Source: Nostoc sp. NIES-4103 (GTDB lineage: Bacteria; Cyanobacteriota; Cyanobacteriia; Cyanobacteriales; Nostocaceae). From it: a stretch of 64,000 nt of DNA. Numbering within the stretch: the stretch's first letter is position 1; every line of letters begins with the position of its first letter. The notes below the pieces were generated by a model. It searched no databases, had not been told where the DNA came from, and saw only the letters and a program-made list of their open reading frames with translations. This document shows, piece by piece, positions 34,473 to 44,530 of the stretch. The position numbers were made by a program, and so were the translations under genes. The DNA is taken from contig NZ_AP018288.1 of assembly GCF_002368335.1 (NCBI RefSeq), forward strand, positions 6,709,075-6,773,074, given 5' to 3'.

Positions 34473-35091
34473 ATTTAGATGACAAACTGGGGGCGTTGGT
34501 CAATTCTCCTTACCCCCAGATTTCAAAAACCTCACAACTGAGAGTTATGAGAAAATATTAAACCTACCGATCGCGTTTTGGCTGTAGGATTTAGCAACGC
34601 TAGTGTATAGCTTAAATTAAACTTTCAATCATCTTTCCATAAAATCGCATCAGAGACAAAACAATGTTTTGTTTCAAAAATTTACAATAAGATATTATTC
34701 AGTTAGCTAAATATACAATCATTACTGAAAGAGAAATCTGCGATCGCCGAAGGCGTTAGCGTAGCCATTGCTACTTGGGTATTCTCACTCAAAAATTGCT
34801 GCATATTCAGCATTCCACAAACACCAGTTGAGAGTCACAGGTGTTGCCAGTAAAGTTAATTACAAAAATAGCCCTTGCCAGTATGTAATCAAGGTGCTTT
34901 AATAACGATTGCGTTCTGCCAAATATTCTAGCCTGTAAAACATGCACAAGACTCATAGCAGCGAGTCAACAGACATAGCTGCTGTGTTCATAAAATTACA
35001 GACTCGAAACATTAGACTTAAAGGTAGGACAAGGTAGTACCATGTCCTTTAAACTAAAATTCCCCTAAAAACTAAACAAATAGGAGGATAT
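34473..35091. other. Intergenic region
   Basis: This 619-bp gap holds a loose GC-rich hairpin just after the export gene (CTGGGGG paired with CCCCCAG, about 34487-34514, no T-run) and a small dispersed repeat (GCCGAAGGCGTTAGCGTAGC) near 34746. The final 100 bp should hold the promoter of the SPFH gene; AGGAGG is six bases before its ATG. Confidence 0.5.
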
Positions 35092-35934
35092 ATGGAACCA
35101 TTGATTGCTATTGTCTTAGCCATTCTGGGCTATGGCTTAGGTTCAGCAAAAATTATTAATGAAGGGAATGAAGCTCTAGTCGAACGTTTAGGGCGATATC
35201 ATCGCAAACTGACCCCAGGTCTTAATTTCATAGTTCCCCTAGTTGATTCCATTGTCATGGAGGATACTACACGGGAACAGATTTTAGACATTAAGCCGCA
35301 AAACGTGATTACCAAAGATAACGTCTATTTGGAAGTTGATGGCGTGGTCAACTGGCGGATCACCAATATGGAAAAAAGTTTTTACAAAATTGATGATATT
35401 CAGCAAGCATTGGCAACCTTGGCTCAAGTTGAACTGCGTGCCAACATTGCCGATAGAACTCTAGCGCAAACTATAGCCTCCAGAAACGAAGTTAACCAAG
35501 CCCTATTAAGGGTTTTAAACGATACAAGCGCAGAATGGGGAGTCCAGATTATTCGAGTCGATATTCAGAGTATTACACCCCCTGAGAGCGTCCAGAAGTC
35601 TATGGCAGAACAACAGTCTGCTGAAATCAGAAAACAAGCAGCCATTACCACAGCCGAAGGAGAACGGCAAGCTGCTATCAAGCGAGCAGAAGCCACAAAG
35701 GAATCTATTCGCATACTGTCTGAAGCTATCACTGCCAAGCCGGAAACAAAGGAAATTCTCAAGTATCTTGTGGCTCAAGAACAAGTAGAAGCCAGCCAAA
35801 GACTTGGTGCCAGCCCCAATGCTAAAATTGTCTTTCTCAATCCAGCATTAACAGAGGGAGCATTGGATCAGATGATAGGTGAAGCCGCGAGTCACGAAAT
35901 TGATAACAATGGCTCTGAGAAGGGTTCTGTTTAG
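35092..35934 (+). CDS. SPFH/band-7 domain membrane protein (stomatin/QmcA-like)
   Basis: One N-terminal membrane segment (about 3-17, PLIAIVLAILGYGLG) is followed by a band-7 domain: NEALVERLGRYHRKLTPGLN, VDSIVMEDTTREQILDIKPQ, VITKDNVYLEVDGVVNWRIT, then IASRNEVNQALLRVLNDTSA and EWGVQIIRVDIQSI. A charged coiled coil (AEIRKQAAITTAEGERQAAI) and a conserved C-terminal segment (ASPNAKIVFLNP) complete the 280 residues. Family members form oligomeric rings in the membrane, organise microdomains and modulate FtsH-type proteases. Here ftsH is about 3 kb upstream on the same strand but not in the same operon. The start is firm. Confidence 0.92.
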   Translation: MEPLIAIVLAILGYGLGSAKIINEGNEALVERLGRYHRKLTPGLNFIVPLVDSIVMEDTTREQILDIKPQNVITKDNVYLEVDGVVNWRITNMEKSFYKIDDIQQALATLAQVELRANIADRTLAQTIASRNEVNQALLRVLNDTSAEWGVQIIRVDIQSITPPESVQKSMAEQQSAEIRKQAAITTAEGERQAAIKRAEATKESIRILSEAITAKPETKEILKYLVAQEQVEASQRLGASPNAKIVFLNPALTEGALDQMIGEAASHEIDNNGSEKGSV

Positions 35935-36045
35935 TCTCAAAGCAATATGCACTGTGATATTGAAATAGGTCTTATTGGTGGAGATTGCTGTAAAAGCCTT
36001 TCGGTAAAAACTTTTAATCCGAAATCTCAAATCTCAAATCCAAAA

Positions 36046-36903
36046 TCACTCACATTGTGGAGACTGTCGAAACAGTGCATCAGCAACCAGTGAAACATCA
36101 CGCATTTCTTTAACATCATGAACTCGTAGTATATCCGCACCATTAAAAATAGCAGCACAACAAGCTGCTGCCGTTCCCCAAACTCGTGCTTTTGGCTCTG
36201 GCTGGTTTAAAATACGACCAATAAAACTTTTACGGGATGCTCCAACTAAAATAGGGCATTTGAGGGCTTTCAATGAGCGCAAGCGGCGAAAAATTTCTAA
36301 ATTTTGCTCATAGTTCTTAGCAAAACCAATACCTGGGTCAATGATGATTTTCTCAATGTCAATGCCACAAGCGATCGCTGCTGCTATTTGCTTTGCCAGG
36401 AAACTAGAAATTTCTCCCATTAAATCCTGATAATCAGTCATTTGTTGCATCGTCAGTGGTGTTCCCCGGATATGCATCAATATAATCGGCACATCCAAAC
36501 TTGCCACCGTTGGCAACATATCTAAGTCAAATGTACCTCCAGAAATATCATTAATAATATCTGCTCCAGCTTCCACAGATGCCTTTGCCACAGCCGCCCT
36601 AGTTGTATCCACAGAAATCGGTACTGAAATTCTTTCTCGTAGCACCTGCAATACTGTTAGTACCCGGTCAAGTTCTTCAGCTTGAGTGATTTGTTCTGCT
36701 CCTGGTCTGGTTGATTGACCACCCACATCGATAATGTCAGCACCAGCAGCCACCAAGGCTTCAGCTTGAGCTAAAGCCGCAGAGGTACTATTAAACTCAC
36801 CGCCATCACTAAAGCTGTCAGGAGTTACATTTAAAACGCCCATTAGATAAGTACGCTGTCCCCACTGGAAACAGCGTTCCCTAATTATTAACTTGCCAGA
36901 CAT
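36046..36903 (-). CDS. folP: Dihydropteroate synthase
   Basis: Joins 4-aminobenzoate to the pterin pyrophosphate in folate synthesis; the target of sulfonamides. The start was moved to the ATG ending at 36903, because the longer frame begins with Pro/Leu-rich sequence translated from a CCCCATCTCC repeat. From there the protein opens MSGKLIIRERCFQWGQRTYL. Family motifs are clear: LMGVLNVTPDSFSDGGEF, ADIIDVGGQSTRPGAEQIT, SVDTTRAAVAKASVEAGADI and IIDPGIGFAKNYEQN, then GASRKSFIGRIL. The length of 285 residues is typical. tpiA follows on the same strand upstream, 209 bp away across a repeat-rich spacer. Confidence 0.94.
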   Translation of the reverse strand: MSGKLIIRERCFQWGQRTYLMGVLNVTPDSFSDGGEFNSTSAALAQAEALVAAGADIIDVGGQSTRPGAEQITQAEELDRVLTVLQVLRERISVPISVDTTRAAVAKASVEAGADIINDISGGTFDLDMLPTVASLDVPIILMHIRGTPLTMQQMTDYQDLMGEISSFLAKQIAAAIACGIDIEKIIIDPGIGFAKNYEQNLEIFRRLRSLKALKCPILVGASRKSFIGRILNQPEPKARVWGTAAACCAAIFNGADILRVHDVKEMRDVSLVADALFRQSPQCE

Positions 36904-37112
36904 ACAGCAATTTTTAGGTAGATAGAAAGTAAAAGGGGAGCTCTTGAGCAGGGGAGGATGAGGAGATGGGGGGATGAGGGGGATGGGGAGAATAAGCAAT
37001 GACAACTGACCACTGACCAATTCCCCTTCGGGTTCGCCAGTCGCTCATGGGGGAGACCCCCAAGACCGCGCTGGCTCACCAATGCCCAATTCCCAATTCC
37101 CAATTCCCAATT

Positions 37113-37838
37113 TTACTGATAGTTGACAATTCGGGCGAAACTTTCAGCTTCTAGACTCGCTCCTCCCACAAGCACACCATCAATTTCTGGCTGAGCCATA
37201 ATCTCATCAATATTATTTGGCTTGACTGAGCCACCGTATTGAATGGATACATTTGGATTCTTCAACTGACTGCGAATTAATCCAATTACTCGATTTGCTT
37301 CCGTGGTTTCACAGGTATCACCAGTACCAATTGCCCAAATTGGTTCGTAGGCAATCACCAAATTTGTCTGATCGACATCCACTAGACCTTTATCCAACTG
37401 GGCAGTAATTAGTGATTCAGTTTCGCCAGCATCACGTTGTTGTTTAGTTTCGCCTACACAGAGAATCGGGGTCAGACCAAATTTTTGAGCAGTTTTCAGG
37501 CGCAGATTCACAGTGGCATCTGTTTCACCAAAGTATTGCCGTCGTTCGCTATGACCGACAATTACATAACGTACACCAATTTCTGTCAACATGGGCCCAG
37601 AAATTTCACCTGTATAGGCTCCAAATTCTTCCCAGTGAACATTCTGCGCCCCCAGTTGTATACGGCTACCATGTAAATTCCTCGACAAAACGCTGAGGTT
37701 AGTGAAAGGAGGACACAATAATACTTCTCGTTCTTCAGGCGTTTCCTGTAAGTGGGGCAGAAATCCGCGTAAAAACTCTTCGGACTCTGCCTGAGTTTTG
37801 AACATTTTCCAGTTACCAGCAATAACGATTTTCCGCAC
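37113..37838 (-). CDS. tpiA: Triosephosphate isomerase
   Basis: Interconverts dihydroxyacetone phosphate and glyceraldehyde 3-phosphate. The start is placed at the GTG ending at 37838, giving the usual opening (M)RKIVIAGNWKMFKTQ; a TTG five codons earlier would add TKSP and is an alternative. The catalytic His in YVIVGHSERRQYFGE and the catalytic Glu in AYEPIWAIGTGDTCE are intact, as are LGAQNVHWEEFGAYTGEISG and the phosphate-binding IQYGGSVKPNN. The length of 241 residues is normal. It serves both glycolysis and the Calvin cycle. Confidence 0.95.
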   Translation of the reverse strand: MRKIVIAGNWKMFKTQAESEEFLRGFLPHLQETPEEREVLLCPPFTNLSVLSRNLHGSRIQLGAQNVHWEEFGAYTGEISGPMLTEIGVRYVIVGHSERRQYFGETDATVNLRLKTAQKFGLTPILCVGETKQQRDAGETESLITAQLDKGLVDVDQTNLVIAYEPIWAIGTGDTCETTEANRVIGLIRSQLKNPNVSIQYGGSVKPNNIDEIMAQPEIDGVLVGGASLEAESFARIVNYQ

Positions 37839-38088
37839 AGGTGATTTAGTCAAGTTTCTAACGCTACTAGATGCATTTTTCAGTTTATGACTTTTTGTTA
37901 GTCATTAGTCATTAGTCATTAGTCATTAGTCAATAATCATCGGTTATTAGTTATTTTTTACGCCTCGCCCCTTATCCCCAGAGGATGCCTTGAGTTCCCG
38001 ACTTTCCATGTCCACAATCACCTGCCAAAAATCACTAGGATAGAAAATGGGGTCAACTTAAATCCCAAATCTCAAATTTCACCTTGAT

Positions 38089-39570
38089 ATGACTTCGACA
38101 TTGCCCTTGCCTGATCCTCATCACAGTGATTCAGCTAACACTGATGCTAATTCTCTCAATTGGGAGGAAGAACTCGATAGTGCCATTTTCAGTTTTGAAG
38201 ACATTCAGAAAGAACTCAACTATAAACAAGCACAAACGGCACTGCGGAACTTAGTAGCCAATCTTGACCTCACACCTCAAGAAAAAGACGGATTAGAAGC
38301 GGAAATTGCTGATTTAGAAACTATGCTGGGAAAATTAGACCGCATGGTGGTGCAAATTGCTGCTTTTGGCATGGTGGGACGTGGCAAGTCTTCCTTGCTT
38401 AATGCTTTGGTTGGGGAAACGGTGTTTGAAACTGGGCCTTTGCATGGTGTCACCCGTGCTGCACAAAGAGTAAATTGGAGTATTAGCGAAGAAGCCATTG
38501 GCCAAACTGAACGTGCTTTGCGGGTGACTTTGCCTAGTGTCGGTCAATCTCAGGTAGAATTAATTGACACTCCTGGGTTAGATGAAGTAGATGGTGATAC
38601 TCGTGCGGCATTAGCTGAACAAGTGGCAAAACAGGCAGATTTAATTTTGTTTGTGATTGCTGGCGATATGACGAAAGTAGAACATGAAGCACTTTCACAG
38701 TTGCGCCAAGCAGGTAAACCCATCATCCTGGTATTTAATAAAGTAGACCAGTATCCAGAAGCAGACCGGATGGCAATATACCAGAAAATCCGGGATGAAC
38801 GAGTGCGGGAGTTACTCACGCCCCTAGAAATTGTTATGGCTGCGGCATCACCACTTGTAAAAACGGCAATTATTCGCCCCGATGGTACTAGGGGTGTGCA
38901 GTTGCGTACAGGTAATGCCAAAGTCGAGGAATTGAAGCTGAAAATCTTAGAGATTCTGCACCGGGAAGGCAAAGCTTTAGTTGCTCTTAATACTATGCTT
39001 TATGCTGATATCGTCAATCAGCAATTGCTAGAGCGTAAACTGATGATTCGGGAACAGAATGCCAATCAGTTGATTTGGAAGGCTGTGATGACTAAAGCAG
39101 TTGCGATCGCTCTCAATCCTGTAACTGTAGTAGATATACTTAGTAGTGTTGTCATTGATATTGTCCTAATTTTGGGTTTATCTAAACTCTATGGCATACC
39201 CATCAGTGAAACAGGTGCCCTACAATTACTGCAAAAAATCGCCATGAGTATGGGTGGTATTGGTGCTAGTGAACTATTGGCAAACTTGGGCTTGAGTGGG
39301 TTAAAAACTTTACTTGGTCTTTCTGCATCAGCTACGGCAGGTGCTACCTTCGGCCCCTATATATCGGTGGCTGTGACTCAAGCAGGCGTAGCTGGTGTTT
39401 CTTCCTACGCTATTGGGCAAATTACTAAAGTTTATTTAGCCAATGGAGCAACTTGGGGGCCTGATGGGCCAAAAGCAGTTATCAGTCGAATTTTGGCAAG
39501 TCTTGATGAAACTTCAATTCTCAACCGGATTAAAGATGAATTGCAACTGAAACTAAAATTCAAAAGATAA
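38089..39570 (+). CDS. GTPase with a DUF697 membrane domain
   Basis: A dynamin/Era-like GTPase. After an acidic N-terminal region, the G domain has the P-loop GMVGRGKSS at 94-102, G3 DTPGLDE near residue 162, and G4 NKVDQ near 220. The C-terminal 180 residues have hydrophobic stretches and the DUF697 pattern (VVDILSSVVIDIVLILGLSK, ALQLLQKIAMSMGGIGASEL), so the protein probably binds membrane. Such proteins are widespread in cyanobacteria, with suggested roles in membrane remodelling or in the stress-linked YcjF group. Monocistronic, with no helpful neighbours. Confidence 0.88.
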   Translation: MTSTLPLPDPHHSDSANTDANSLNWEEELDSAIFSFEDIQKELNYKQAQTALRNLVANLDLTPQEKDGLEAEIADLETMLGKLDRMVVQIAAFGMVGRGKSSLLNALVGETVFETGPLHGVTRAAQRVNWSISEEAIGQTERALRVTLPSVGQSQVELIDTPGLDEVDGDTRAALAEQVAKQADLILFVIAGDMTKVEHEALSQLRQAGKPIILVFNKVDQYPEADRMAIYQKIRDERVRELLTPLEIVMAAASPLVKTAIIRPDGTRGVQLRTGNAKVEELKLKILEILHREGKALVALNTMLYADIVNQQLLERKLMIREQNANQLIWKAVMTKAVAIALNPVTVVDILSSVVIDIVLILGLSKLYGIPISETGALQLLQKIAMSMGGIGASELLANLGLSGLKTLLGLSASATAGATFGPYISVAVTQAGVAGVSSYAIGQITKVYLANGATWGPDGPKAVISRILASLDETSILNRIKDELQLKLKFKR

Positions 39571-39995
39571 GAAAACTAGGCATTGGCGATTATGGATAGC
39601 CTCTATTTTCACAACCAATGTTGGTTATACCAATTCTCTATAAACTTGCACTCTTGTGGTTATCTACTCCTAACTTGCACATGTTATAACCCTTATACAG
39701 TATGGCTTTGAGGAATATCATAAAAATGTGCTTGTTTCATATTTTGCGCTCGTGCTAATCGCGCCCCTTGGGCGCTTACATCTTGCACCTACCCAATATC
39801 CCACCAAGAAATTTATTTTGCAGGCTAATAGCGTAAGTCCACAAAGCGTGGACTCAAATCCTTACTCAGTACTTTCTGCTCTGGAATACATCATTTGCGT
39901 ACAGTAGTATTTAAGTTGGGAGATTGCACGAATTTATCTCCAGCCCAAAGTAAATTTTGAGTTTTGTATCAGAAATTAGACAAAAGAGTCAATAA
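39571..39995. other. Intergenic region
   Basis: This 425-bp gap separates the GTPase gene from the large broken ATPase gene. A small GC hairpin occurs near 39753-39778 (GCGCCCCTTGGGCGC). I see no other gene or repeat; a promoter for the broken gene is expected within the last 150 bp. Confidence 0.45.
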
Positions 39996-42900
39996 ATGGT
40001 TGAGCCCAAACAGATTATTGAAGATATCCGTAAAAACACTTATGGCATTGGTTTACAGACTGACCGAGCCGCTCAAGGAGTTATTGACAGCTTCAGAAGA
40101 AGTTTAAACAGCGCACTTGAACGACTTTCAATAGACCTTTATTCTAAAGAAACTCATTTTGTTTTAGAACTTATTCAAAATGCAGATGATAACCAGTATC
40201 AAAGTGGAGTAATTCCTACACTAAACTTGTTAATAGAACCACAAAAAATTATTGTTCAAAACAATGAGCTTGGATTTAGTGAGGATAATGTCAGAGCAAT
40301 CTGTAATGTAGGACGTAGTACAAAAACCAAGGTAGAAGGATAAATTGGTGAAAAAGGAATAGGATTTAAATCGGTATTCCGTATAAGTGATGAACCTCAA
40401 ATCTTTTCCAATGGATTTCAGTTCCATTTTAAGCGCCAAGATAATGAGAATCACCTGGGATTTGTTACTCCTTACTGGATTGAAGCAATTCCTAAATATG
40501 TTGATCCAACTTTAACCAATATTATTTTACCACTTCGAGAATCAGCTAAAGATGAGTTAGGTAAGTTAGGTGAAATTGAACATACATTAATTCTCTTTCT
40601 CCGCCAACTTAAAACTGTCACAATCGAAAATAGAGTTAAGAATGAATCTCACCAAATCACACGTTTAGATAAAAATGGAAATGTAGAGATAGAAGAAACT
40701 AGGGAACTGATCAGAAAAAAATATTTAAATAACAATGGAAATATAGAGACAGAAAAAACCAGAGAAGTAATAAAGAATAAACATTGTTATAAGTTACTTA
40801 AAAAGAATTTAATTGTACCCGAACATATACAGGAATCAAAAAGAGAAAACGTTAAATCTACTGAGCTAATTCTTGCGTTTAGCTTGCAAGAGGATGGTTC
40901 AGCAGATACAAGATTAGAACAAAATGTTTTTGCTTTTCTTCCTACTCGCAGCTACGGATTTAAGTTTCTGATTCAAGCTGATTTTCTAGTTCCAGCCAAC
41001 CGGGAAGATATTCATAAAGATACACAATGGAATAAATGGATCAGAGATAACATTGCAACTACATTTTTACTAGCTGTAGAGAAATTTAAACAAGATAGTA
41101 ATCTGCAAAAAACCTATTATAATTATATTCCACTAAATAGCGAAATTAAAGATGAGTTTTTTATCCCTGTAGTTAGCGAAATTCACAATCAACTAAAAAC
41201 TAGTGAATGTATTTTAACTGAATCAGGAAAATGGCAGATTCCCTCTCATGTTGTGCAGGTAGATGAGCAAATTAGGAAGTTAATTTCTAATGCTGATTTG
41301 CCACAACTACTGAAGAAAGAGTATATCCACACTGAAGTTAAGGCTAAAACCTCTATTCTCGAATCTCTTGGAGTTAAAAAATTTAGCTTTGATGATTTAT
41401 TGCAGTGTTTACAGAATAATGAATGGTTAGAGAAACAAAGTGATAAATGGTTTGTACAACTCTATAGTTATTTAAAAAGTTGTAATTTAAACGATTATTA
41501 TGATTTACCAAGAATTAAGAAATTAAAGATTATTCAGTTAGAGAATAACAAATTAGCTTCAACTACTGAGACATCAATATTTTTTCCATTTAATAATGTT
41601 GGAGAATATATTTTTGAACTGCAATTTATTAAGAGAACGCTTTTAGAGTCAACTTCTAAGTTTGCTGTAACAGAATTTCTCAAAAAATTGGGTGTTCAGA
41701 ATGCTTCGTGTTATGAAATTATCGAAAATCATATTTTACCCCTTTATAAAGGAGATAGTTGGAAAAGCAAAGTTAATCAAATTTTTGGATATATTTGTTA
41801 CATTAAAGAAAACTTATCGGAATACGAAAAAGAGTCTAATAAAAGAAAAAATCCTTATTCTTACTCGTCTTCCAAAGAAGATCCTCTAAAAAGCTTGAAA
41901 GAATCGCTATTGATAAAAACAGATAAAAATGGCTATTCTCGCTCAGAAAATGTTTACCTTCCTGCTAGTTATGGGAATCCAAATGAATTGGAAACATTAT
42001 TATCAGGAATACAAGATGTCTGGTTTGTATCACCAGAGTATATTCAAGATTTAATGCAAATTAAAAATCCTAGCGAAAAAGCAGAAAAAATTAGAGAGTG
42101 GAGAGTTTTTTTTGTTAAGCTAGGAGTACATATTGTACCGAAAATTGATGTAGAAGTAAATATCGCTTCCCATAAATCTAATAAAAAGAACGTCTATACT
42201 CATCCATATCCTATTTATAGGTCATCTCATATTTTGAAAATTCTTGAGATCAATGATATAGAGAAAAATAAAAGACTAGCTCAAATTTTAGACTCTAACT
42301 GGAATTACTACAAAGAGTATAAACAATGGTGTTATTACATTTTTCAAGGCACTGATGTTAGTTGGTGTGTTGATTGGCGTCCTTCTAGACCTAATGATGC
42401 AGACTGGTTTACCGCAATTAAAACAGCAGCTTGGCTTCCTACTACGAAAGGAAAATTAGCTAATCCTTCTGAAATTTTTCTGGATAAAACAGAAACAGGC
42501 GCAATATTAGGAGATAGCGTTCCATACTTAGCTATTACTCTCAATAATCCAGATTTTATTAAGGAATTAGCAATAAAAGAAAAAATAACTCATTCTAAGG
42601 ATTATGCTGATTTATTGCTGAGGTTATCTCATAAAAAAGAGCTTGATCAAAAAGATGAGGAATTAGTTGTTAAAATTTATCAGGAATTGAATAAAGTTGG
42701 TATAAATTTAAATGATTGGTGGAAACCCTTTATCATTGAAAAAATATTTTGGACAAGTAAAAGAACATTCTCTACAGCTAGTAAAGTTTTGATAAATGAT
42801 CATGATGAGGTTTATGAGTTGTTTAAAGATAATCCTCAAATAGCTTTTCTCAAACTCCCCTCAAACTGCTATCCTAAACTTCAACACTTTATCAGCGCGA

Positions 42901-44159
42901 CTGGTATTCGCTATCTTTCTCAGATTATTAAGACTGAGTTAGCAATTGGAGAAGTACCAAAAGTTGAGGAAGAAAGCCTAACTGAGCAAATTAAAGCTTT
43001 GATTCCTTACGTCTTACGTTATCTTTACCAAGGAGAACAGCTAATTTACCAACGGCTTAAAACCAATAACACCCTAATACAACTCAAAGATTTAGTGTGT
43101 TACCGGGTAGAAAACCTACAAATTAAATATCTTCTTGATCAGCAATCAGCTTATACTAAAAGAAGCGCTTTCTTGGATAATGGAAATCTCTACATCCAAT
43201 CCAATAGTTTGTCAGATACGGATTATTTAGCCTTGGAAATTTCTCAATTATTTGGTAATCCAAAGGGGTTAGATGATTTCTTGATTTCGCTGTTTGAGAA
43301 AAGAACATTAGACAAAATTGATAAATTAATGAAAGCGAAAAATATTCCATTACTACCTAATGAAGAAAGGGAGTGGTTTGAAAGCTCAAATATTGAGCTA
43401 GGAGGAACTAACTTTATAGAAGTAGCAGCAGAAAATGATAAAAACATTAAATTTACAGCTAACACACATCAAAAAGTAGAACACGATAACCGTTCATTGA
43501 AATCAGAATTAACAACTATATCTCCAAAAGATGAAGTATTTGATGATGCTCAATGGCAGCCTGAGTGTGAACCTAGAGAAATTCTAGAACTTGAGACTAT
43601 TCAATTGACAAAGGGAAAAATTACATCTCAAGCATATCCTAACAGTGGAAGAGTTACTAAATCTATCATCACTCCATCTCTTGCTGAGTTAATCGAAGAC
43701 GAAAGTATTTCAGATAAGACTACTTTTATTAATAGCCAATCTGAATCAGCGCCACAAAAAATTATCCACTTAATCACAGAACTACGAATAATAGATAGAG
43801 ATGAGCCAAGTGAAAAGCCTCAACTAAGCGGTATCTGGGGTGAGAAATTTGCCGTTGAATATTTAAGGCGAAAGTTTGCTGCTAAGTATCCCCAAGGAAA
43901 GTTAGACGAAAATAAATACGGATTTTCTATCAAAATTAGTAGTCAAGTAGTAGTTGAAGTTCAGTGGCTAAATGAAGTTCAAGAGACAGAAGGGTATGAT
44001 ATAAAATTAATTGAAAATGGTCGAGAAGATTATATAGCTGGGGACTGGGGAACTCGGGGCCCCCACGACCGCAGGGAGTGGGGATTAGGGGCAATAGGGA
44101 CTGGGGACTGGGTGAAAAGTCTTTTTGTGTCTAGGTTTTATTATCTGTTGATGTCCTAA
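39996..44159 (+). pseudogene. Broken giant GHKL-ATPase / DUF3883 (NOV-type) gene
   Basis: One frame of 1,387 codons is open except for TAA at 40341-40343 (codon 116). Before the stop lies the N-box ELIQNADDNQY and NVGRSTK; immediately after it comes IGEKGIGFKSVF, the second glycine box of the same Sacsin/NOV-type GHKL pocket. No frameshift is needed, so the stop is a point nonsense change, probably of a Tyr codon. The middle is a long, Lys/Glu-rich helical region. The C-terminus begins a DUF3883 domain (LSGIWGEKFAVEYLRRKF ... QETEGYDIKLIENGREDYI), but from 44033 the DNA is the 147-bp repeat, which supplies the last 42 or so codons and removes the expected ExK core. GHKL-DUF3883 proteins occur among prokaryotic defence-like genes and as plant NO VEIN; that role is inference here. 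Confidence 0.85.
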
Positions 44160-44179
44160 CACTAATGGCGACGGCTATA
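44033..44179 (-). repeat. 147-bp MITE-like repeat, copy C, inside the broken ATPase gene
   Basis: In reverse complement it reads TATAGCCGTCGCCATTAGTG ... CCCCAGCTATA, the same length and layout as copy A. Its left plus-strand end falls inside the DUF3883 coding frame (after GREDYI) and supplies the stop TAA at 44157-44159. The sequence beyond 44179 does not continue the domain in any frame I could read, so DNA was probably also lost to the right. Confidence 0.88.
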
Positions 44180-44530
44180 AAAGGCAGGCTTAGGCATGAT
44201 TCGTACTCTACTTCCAATCGTACTTACACAGCAAGAAAGAAAATTTGAAATAATCTGACGCGAGGTGATGAGTAAAAATTACCCTAGCGATGCCTGCGGT
44301 GGGCTATGCCTACACTATTGCCTTAAAAGAAGTTAATTCATACTCAAATTCAGCAATGCTTAAAATTTGTATTCCCAGACAATAGCCTGGGAACGATTTA
44401 ATCTTCAATCTCTAAGTTTGACAAGACTTATGCAAAAATCGCTCTTATACAGAGAACGCTAAGAATTGGTAGAGTGTGCGTAAGTCTGATTTGAGTGAAA
44501 GTGCTTCTCTTTTGCAGATAAACGGTTGAG
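44180..44530. other. Intergenic region with a second small inverted-repeat element
   Basis: Between the broken ATPase gene and the convergent MscS-like gene. It holds a 64-bp element at 44424-44487 and otherwise unremarkable sequence. No remnant of the missing DUF3883 part is evident. Confidence 0.5.
44424..44487. repeat. Small inverted-repeat element, GACTTACGCA family
   Basis: Starts AGACTTATGCA and ends TGCGTAAGTCT, an 11-bp near-perfect inverted repeat. A related element with AGGACTTACGCA / TGCGTAAGTCCT ends lies at 51814-51903. Both have inner sequence containing CTAAG and AACGC motifs. MITE-like size, no coding capacity. Confidence 0.65.

Noticed and set aside
39996..40343. Separate 115-aa ATPase gene
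   Set aside because: It is the 5' part of the larger frame, cut by one in-frame TAA in the middle of the GHKL pocket.
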